In this document: one piece after another, positions 6,661-7,358 of the stretch
Layout of the letters: every line of letters starts with the position of its first letter
Position numbering within the stretch: the stretch's first letter is position 1
The notes under the pieces: generated by a model
The model's database searches: none
The model's input: the letters and a program-made list of their open reading frames with translations, nothing else
What the model was told of the DNA's origin: nothing
Translations under genes and position numbers: made by a program
DNA from: an uncultured Pseudomonadota bacterium
GTDB taxonomy: Bacteria > Bdellovibrionota_B > Oligoflexia > Oligoflexales > Bog-1112
Direction of reading: 5' to 3'
DNA: 7,358 nucleotides
Assembly (NCBI GenBank): GCA_937896265.1
Contig: CALBMD010000380.1
Span: 1 to 7,358, forward strand

Positions 6661-6725
6661 GTTAAGTCAAGTTAAGAAAATTTAATATCCCTTAAATCCT
6701 CTCTCTGTATTACCTGACGTATAAT
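6661..6725 (+). promoter_or_regulatory. Right copy of the direct repeat, with a -10 element for the downstream receiver gene
   Basis: The segment ends in a perfect TATAAT (6720-6725), 34 bases before the ATG at 6760, implying a short leader. No good -35 hexamer is found 16-18 bases upstream (the sequence there is pyrimidine-rich), so an activator may be needed or the conserved AAGTTA/GAAAATTTA block upstream may serve as a regulator site. The block is shared with the copy at 6311-6373. Confidence 0.45.
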
Positions 6726-6759
6726 CAAAGTTAAAGAATATCATTTAGTTAGGACTTCC

Positions 6760-7358
6760 ATGCAGACATTAGATCCTGTAAATGAGCCAGCGCGCCGAGT
6801 ACTAATTATTGACGATGATGATGATATCCTTTTAATTCTTAAAACATCGCTTGACCCAGAATATCAAACTGAATGTGCTAAATCTTACAGTGAACTTGCA
6901 AAAGCACTTGAAACATTCGTGCCAGACATTGCGGTGGTTGATATTAATTTGCCGGGGCAAGATGGTTTTCATTGTATTGAGAAGATAAAGGAAAAAAACC
7001 AAAACGTTTTGAGTATTGCTATTTCTGGAATGATTAGCCGAGATCATCTTTTTCAAGGTATTCGCAATAAAGTATTCGACTATATTGAGAAGCCATTTAA
7101 TTTTGAACTAGTTGCTAAGCGTGTGGATCTTGCTCGTAAGCATATTCTATTGCGGATGCACCCCTACGGATCTGTAGAACAAAACCTTCATCGAATTATC
7201 AATGTTGGATTAGCAGCTAAAGATGTGCTAACTAACGAAGTAAATCCCCTCCTTCACTCTGTACAACTCTTACTTGCTGAACAGGCTAGGCGTCTACCAG
7301 TTAAGCAGGAAAATCGACCTGTACATGATTTGATGACACAAGTGATGCGAGCAATTTC
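6760..7358 (+). CDS. Response regulator / receiver-domain protein with degenerate kinase-like region, 3' partial
   Basis: The frame runs from ATG at 6760, with AGGA (6751-6754) five bases upstream, to the right edge, giving 199 codons; the C-terminus is missing. Residues about 13-130 form a complete receiver: VLIIDDDDD (acidic pocket 18-20), phosphoacceptor Asp61 in VVDINLPG, Ser89 in the switch position and Lys111 in IEKPF. A helical region follows. Residues about 150-175 (GLAAKDVLTNEVNPLL) recall a kinase H-box of the GVAHEINNPL type, but the phosphoacceptor His position is Asn159. The rest could be a hybrid receiver-kinase with an inactive dimerisation domain, or an unrelated helical output. 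It is transcribed divergently from the minus-strand genes, under its own apparent promoter. Confidence 0.85.
   Translation, partial: MQTLDPVNEPARRVLIIDDDDDILLILKTSLDPEYQTECAKSYSELAKALETFVPDIAVVDINLPGQDGFHCIEKIKEKNQNVLSIAISGMISRDHLFQGIRNKVFDYIEKPFNFELVAKRVDLARKHILLRMHPYGSVEQNLHRIINVGLAAKDVLTNEVNPLLHSVQLLLAEQARRLPVKQENRPVHDLMTQVMRAI

Noticed and set aside
6832..7056. 74-codon minus-strand frame inside the last receiver gene
   Set aside because: The plus strand there encodes a complete receiver with all conserved residues; the opposite frame is a shadow.

Overview
The window is AT-rich DNA from a Gram-negative-looking bacterium. It is dominated by signal-transduction genes: two membrane histidine kinases, two response-regulator-type proteins and the stump of a third. 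The style (many atypical two-component proteins, AT-rich genes, overlapping operons) would suit Bdellovibrionota or a Legionella-like gammaproteobacterium. No marker gene fixes the taxon, so this placement is a low-confidence guess.

Left block (2-2994, plus strand). A ketoacyl-ACP synthase III (FabH/PqsD-type) enzyme is cut by the left window edge. It is followed by a histidine kinase with six predicted membrane helices, whose 3' end overlaps a response regulator with an unrecognised C-terminal region. The three genes look like one operon. An acyl-condensing enzyme beside a sensor with almost no periplasmic domain recalls small-molecule signalling loci (synthase + sensor + regulator), but this role is inferred only from context. 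The synthase has Thr where the catalytic Asn of FabH should be, so its chemistry may differ from standard decarboxylating condensation.

Middle block (2964-5781, minus strand). A 900-residue protein joins a complete 12-helix major-facilitator (MFS) transporter-like domain to a second membrane segment with an extracytoplasmic loop and then a histidine kinase core. Its stop codon overlaps the ATG of a response regulator gene that begins with a clear receiver motif (VLIVEDD) but stops after 40 codons. This stump converges with and overlaps the 3' end of the left-block regulator, so the unusual kinase appears to have lost its cognate regulator at a rearrangement junction.

Right block (5782-7358). 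A 95-codon minus-strand ORF of unknown function lies downstream of a near-consensus sigma-70-type promoter (6211-6239). A plus-strand region of about 500 bp carries a decayed C-terminal fragment of an IS5-family-like transposase, flanked by two diverged copies (about 60 bp each) of a promoter-like direct repeat. The right copy lies just upstream of the last gene, a receiver-domain protein cut by the right window edge, whose post-receiver region resembles a kinase H-box without its histidine.

Overall the window is a signalling island with signs of rearrangement: a truncated regulator, a transposase remnant and a duplicated promoter region. The two most unusual systems are the MFS-transporter/kinase fusion and the KAS III/sensor/regulator operon.
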